Shown here: positions 14,231 to 16,929 of the stretch, piece after piece | How the letters are laid out: every line of letters begins with the position of its first letter | Position numbering within the stretch: the stretch's first letter is position 1 | NCBI GenBank assembly: GCA_900548595.1 | Contig: URLB01000031.1 | Location: 1 to 16,929 of the forward strand | Reading direction: 5' to 3' | DNA from: an uncultured Eubacteriales bacterium | GTDB taxonomy: Bacteria > Bacillota > Clostridia > Lachnospirales > Anaerotignaceae | Length of the DNA: 16,929 bases | Notes under the pieces: generated by a model | Seen by the model: the letters and a program-made list of their open reading frames with translations, nothing else | The model's database searches: none | What the model was told of the DNA's origin: nothing | Made by a program: the position numbers and the translations under genes

Positions 14231-15610
14231 TTATCTCAAAAACATTTTTATTATCTTTTCATTAATCTGTTTATACGGTTGGTATCTGAACGGCAAATCC
14301 ATCCATGTTTTTTTATCAACGATACTCTTTTTGTGCGAAAACGCTTCAAATCCTGCTTTTCCGTGGTATCCTCCCATACCGCTTTCTCCCACGCCTCCGA
14401 AAGCCATATTGCTTGTTGCCAAGTGTATTATCGTATCGTTTACGCAGCCTCCGCCAAAGGCGCACCTTTCCGTTACATATTTTATATTTCTTTTATTTTC
14501 TGAGAATATATAAAGGGCAAGAGGATGAGCCATAGAGTTTATTTTCTTTACTGCCTCTCCTATATTTTTGAAAGTCAATATAGGGAGTACAGGTCCGAAT
14601 ATTTCCTCCTTCATTACCGCGTCGTTCCACTTAACGTTATCCATTACCGTAGGTTCGATTCTCAGTCCGTTCTCTTCACATTCTCCGCCGAAAACAGTCT
14701 TTTCTTCATCGATAAGAGACAAAATACGATTAAAGTGTTTTTCGTTTATTATTTTTCCGTAATTACCGTTAAGCAAAGGCTTTTTTCCGAACTGTTTTTC
14801 TATCTGTTTTACGATTTCGGTTATAAGTCTGTCTTTTATTTTTTCATCGCAATATATATAATCAGGGGCAACACATGTCTGACCGCAATTTAAAAATTTA
14901 CCGAATACGATACGTTTTGCCGCCAATTCTATTTTAGCCGTATCATCTACTATACATGGACTCTTTCCGCCTAGCTCCAACGTAAGAGGAGTAAGATTGT
15001 CTGCCGCATGTCTCATAACTTCCCTGCCGACAGCTTGGCTTCCCGTAAAAAATATATAGTCAAACTTCTCGCTCAACAGGCAGCTGTTTTCTTTTCTTCC
15101 TCCTGTTATAACAGCAACATATTCAGGTTTAAAACATTCGTCTATTATTTTTTTGATTACCTCGCTTGTATTTGGAGAATAGGCGCTCGGCTTAAGAACA
15201 GCCGTATTTCCGGCGGCTATTGCGTCTGCTAAAGGATCTATTGTCAGCATAAACGGGTAATTCCAAGGACTCATTATAAGAGTAACTCCGTATGGAGAAG
15301 GTTTTACATAACTTCTCGATACATACTGAGCCAGCGGTGTAACAACTCTTTTCTCAGCCGCAAACTTCTTTGTATGATTAATCATGTATGAAATTTCGCT
15401 TAAAGCAAGTCCCACTTCGCACATATAACTTTCAAATCTGCTTTTACCCAAATCAGCCTTTAATGCCGCGCAAATTTCATTTTCATACTTTTTAATTGTA
15501 AATCTTAATTTCTTCAATGAGTTTATTCTAAATTCCGTATTATGTGTTTTTCCGCTGTCAAAAAACTTTCGCTGTTTTTTTACTATACTTTCTATCTCTT
15601 CTTTTTTCAT
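14231..15610 (-). CDS. Aldehyde dehydrogenase (ALDH3-like)
   Basis: The 459-residue length and motifs fit the class 3 / fatty-aldehyde branch: SPWNYPF (N116), LKPSAYSPNTSE (K140), FFTGS cofactor-binding segment (187-191), LELGGKSP (general base E212), NCGQTCVAPDY (catalytic C246), EEIFGPVLP and FGGVGESGMGGYHG. It oxidises an aldehyde to the acid with NAD(P)+; the substrate is not evident. The C-terminal tail (about 438-459) is basic and aromatic and might touch membranes, but no clear transmembrane helix is seen. It follows the alcohol dehydrogenase by six bases, its GGAG site overlapping that gene's stop, so the two probably act together on the same alcohol/aldehyde pair. Confidence 0.92.
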   Translation of the reverse strand: MKKEEIESIVKKQRKFFDSGKTHNTEFRINSLKKLRFTIKKYENEICAALKADLGKSRFESYMCEVGLALSEISYMINHTKKFAAEKRVVTPLAQYVSRSYVKPSPYGVTLIMSPWNYPFMLTIDPLADAIAAGNTAVLKPSAYSPNTSEVIKKIIDECFKPEYVAVITGGRKENSCLLSEKFDYIFFTGSQAVGREVMRHAADNLTPLTLELGGKSPCIVDDTAKIELAAKRIVFGKFLNCGQTCVAPDYIYCDEKIKDRLITEIVKQIEKQFGKKPLLNGNYGKIINEKHFNRILSLIDEEKTVFGGECEENGLRIEPTVMDNVKWNDAVMKEEIFGPVLPILTFKNIGEAVKKINSMAHPLALYIFSENKRNIKYVTERCAFGGGCVNDTIIHLATSNMAFGGVGESGMGGYHGKAGFEAFSHKKSIVDKKTWMDLPFRYQPYKQINEKIIKMFLR

Positions 15611-15616
15611 TTGTTA

Positions 15617-16816
15617 TCACTCCATAACCTTATAATAAAACTTGCGAAGCTCTTTATCGTCCATAAGTTTGGGAACCGGATAAAGCGGGTTTCCTTCTTT
15701 ATCCGCATATTTTGCCAGTCTCGGTATATCCTTTGCTTTTATTCCCTTTATCGTTTTCGGAATATTCATTTTTTCATTCATCTTTTTAATAGCAGTAATA
15801 AACTTTTCCGCTCCGACTCTATCACTTTCGCTAAAACTTGATATTCCCACAGAGACCGCAAGTTCATGCAGTTTCTTATATGCGCTTGAGCCGTAATCTT
15901 CCAGTACATACGGAAGGAGTACCGCATTGGCAAGTCCGTGCGGAACATTATATCTTCCTCCCAATGTATGGGCTACCGCATGAACATATCCCACATAGCT
16001 TTTTGTAAATGCGCAGCCTGCCAGATATGAAGCGTAAAGCATATTTTTTCTTGCTTCCATATCGTTTCCGTTTTCATATACTTTGAATATATTGTCAAAT
16101 ATCAGTTGTACTGCCTCTATAGCCTGCGCTCTTGTTTCCTTTGTTGTAGAACGGCCGATATACGCTTCCACAGCATGTGTAAGCGCATCCATACCTGTTG
16201 TCGCCGTTATGCTTTTGGGAAGCGATCTTGTAACCTCAGGATCCAGTACGGCATATTTCGGTATAAGCACAAAATCATTTATAGGATATTTATGTCTTGT
16301 CCTGCTGTCCGTTATGACTGCCGCAAGCGTTGTCTCGCTTCCCGTTCCGGCAGTTGTCGGCACAGCCGTAAGCAACGGAAGTTTTTTTCGCACTTTAAGT
16401 ATGCCTTTCATTTTTTGAAGACTTTTTTTCGGTTTCGCTATTCTTGCCCCTACTGCCTTTGCACAGTCTATTGACGACCCTCCTCCGAAACCAATCAGCG
16501 CGCTGCATTTGTTTTTGACATACATTTTTACAGCGTACTCAACATTATCAGTAGTCGGATTAGCCGTAGTATCATCATATACAAAACATCTGATTTTTGC
16601 TCTGTAAAGAGATTTTTCCAAATGCTCGGTTATTCCCAGATTCCTTATACTTTTGTCTGTTACCATAAGCACTCTGTTTATACCCTGTTTTTTTAACAGC
16701 CCCGGCAAATCGTCAACTTTTTCCAAAAGTTTCGGAGTTTTATACGGAAGTATAGGCAGCGCTATCCTAAAAGCAGTTTGGTATGTACGACAATATACTT
16801 TTCTTAAACAATTCAT
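15617..16816 (-). CDS. Iron-containing alcohol dehydrogenase
   Basis: The 399-residue protein is a group III (Fe-dependent) alcohol dehydrogenase. It has the nucleotide-binding GFGGGSSIDCAKAVG and PTTAGTGSE motifs, and Fe ligands D210 and H214 in TGMDALTHAVEAY, H279 in VGYVHAVAHTLGG and H293 in VPHGLANA. All four ligands are intact. It interconverts an alcohol and an aldehyde or ketone with NAD(P)H. The ATG at 16816 is preferred to a TTG six bases earlier, because GGAG lies seven bases upstream of the ATG. It lies between a MarR-like gene end (12 bases upstream) and the aldehyde dehydrogenase. The substrate could be a primary alcohol or diol and cannot be fixed from sequence. Confidence 0.93.
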   Translation of the reverse strand: MNCLRKVYCRTYQTAFRIALPILPYKTPKLLEKVDDLPGLLKKQGINRVLMVTDKSIRNLGITEHLEKSLYRAKIRCFVYDDTTANPTTDNVEYAVKMYVKNKCSALIGFGGGSSIDCAKAVGARIAKPKKSLQKMKGILKVRKKLPLLTAVPTTAGTGSETTLAAVITDSRTRHKYPINDFVLIPKYAVLDPEVTRSLPKSITATTGMDALTHAVEAYIGRSTTKETRAQAIEAVQLIFDNIFKVYENGNDMEARKNMLYASYLAGCAFTKSYVGYVHAVAHTLGGRYNVPHGLANAVLLPYVLEDYGSSAYKKLHELAVSVGISSFSESDRVGAEKFITAIKKMNEKMNIPKTIKGIKAKDIPRLAKYADKEGNPLYPVPKLMDDKELRKFYYKVME

Positions 16817-16828
16817 AGTCAATCTCCT

Positions 16829-16929
16829 CTAATTATCGCAAATTTTTGTAAGTTTATCGGAAATAACGCTCAGTCCTTTATAAAAAATTCTTCTTTCCTC
16901 GTCATTTAAGCCATCTCCGACCTCTGTCA
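16829..16929 (-). CDS. C-terminal end of a MarR-like transcriptional regulator (partial)
   Basis: An open frame enters from the window edge and ends at TAG (16831-16829) after 32 residues: TEVGDGLNDEERRIFYKGLS, then VISDKLTKICDN. The pattern of a short turn, LNDEERRIFYKGL and a final amphipathic helix is typical of the C-terminal dimerisation helix of MarR-family regulators. The stop lies 12 bases before the alcohol dehydrogenase start, so the genes are likely co-transcribed and the regulator may control the unit. The fragment is short, so the family call is moderate. Confidence 0.55.
   Translation of the reverse strand, partial: TEVGDGLNDEERRIFYKGLSVISDKLTKICDN

Noticed and set aside
1..16929. 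CRISPR arrays, tRNA genes, insertion sequences or phage attachment sites
   Set aside because: No regularly spaced repeats, cloverleaf sequences, transposase motifs or flanking repeats were seen on either strand.

Overview
The window looks like a piece of chromosome from a strictly anaerobic, low-GC Clostridia-type Firmicute, probably Lachnospiraceae-like. This is inference from gene content: [FeFe] hydrogenase genes, a two-gene SufC/SufB-type Fe-S assembly locus, an HlyD-like adaptor next to a YggS-like start, a short lipoprotein/MBOAT/DHHW surface-acylation operon, AT-rich spacers, strong GGAGG ribosome sites and consensus sigma-A promoters. All recognised genes except one lie on the minus strand. 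I see no tRNA, rRNA, CRISPR array, insertion sequence or phage gene.

Layout from low to high coordinates. (1) 1-1659: the first codons of a probable YggS-type PLP protein, then an HlyD-like membrane-anchored adaptor with its own promoter. (2) 1691-6423: a four-gene hydrogenase operon, transcribed from a perfect TTGACA/TATAAT promoter to a terminator just past the last stop. Its gene order is a small thioredoxin-like [2Fe-2S] protein, a sensory (group C, HydS-like) [FeFe] hydrogenase with a PAS domain, a SpoIIE/PP2C-type phosphatase with an unassigned C-terminal half, and a group B-like [FeFe] hydrogenase. (3) 6558-8692: exodeoxyribonuclease III, a divergent nitrilase-superfamily amidase (the only plus-strand gene) and a dCMP deaminase whose start codon is problematic. 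(4) 8975-12186: lipoprotein, MBOAT O-acyltransferase and DHHW protein in one operon, with a promoter, a near-perfect 20-bp palindrome and a strong terminator. (5) 12281-14085: a minimal SUF-like pair (SufC-type ATPase, short SufB/D-type scaffold) with a strong promoter and a CCTATC-N5-GATAGG dyad next to its -35 box, resembling Rrf2-family operators. (6) 14195-16929: the C-terminal end of a MarR-like regulator, an iron-dependent alcohol dehydrogenase and an aldehyde dehydrogenase in one unit, closed by a strong terminator.

How the parts may work together: the hydrogenase operon reads as a redox or H2 signalling module. The HydS-like protein keeps all four H-cluster cysteines but has lost the proton-transfer cysteine. 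It is translationally coupled to a small [2Fe-2S] protein on one side and a Ser/Thr phosphatase on the other, and the operon ends with a probably catalytic hydrogenase. No kinase or direct target is present, so the output of the phosphatase is unknown. The SUF-like pair would supply Fe-S clusters to such enzymes. The alcohol and aldehyde dehydrogenases form another reductant-handling unit, probably controlled by the MarR-like protein. The best leads for new biology are the hydrogenase/phosphatase module, the lipoprotein-MBOAT-DHHW operon with its palindrome, and the apparent dyad control of the minimal SUF locus.
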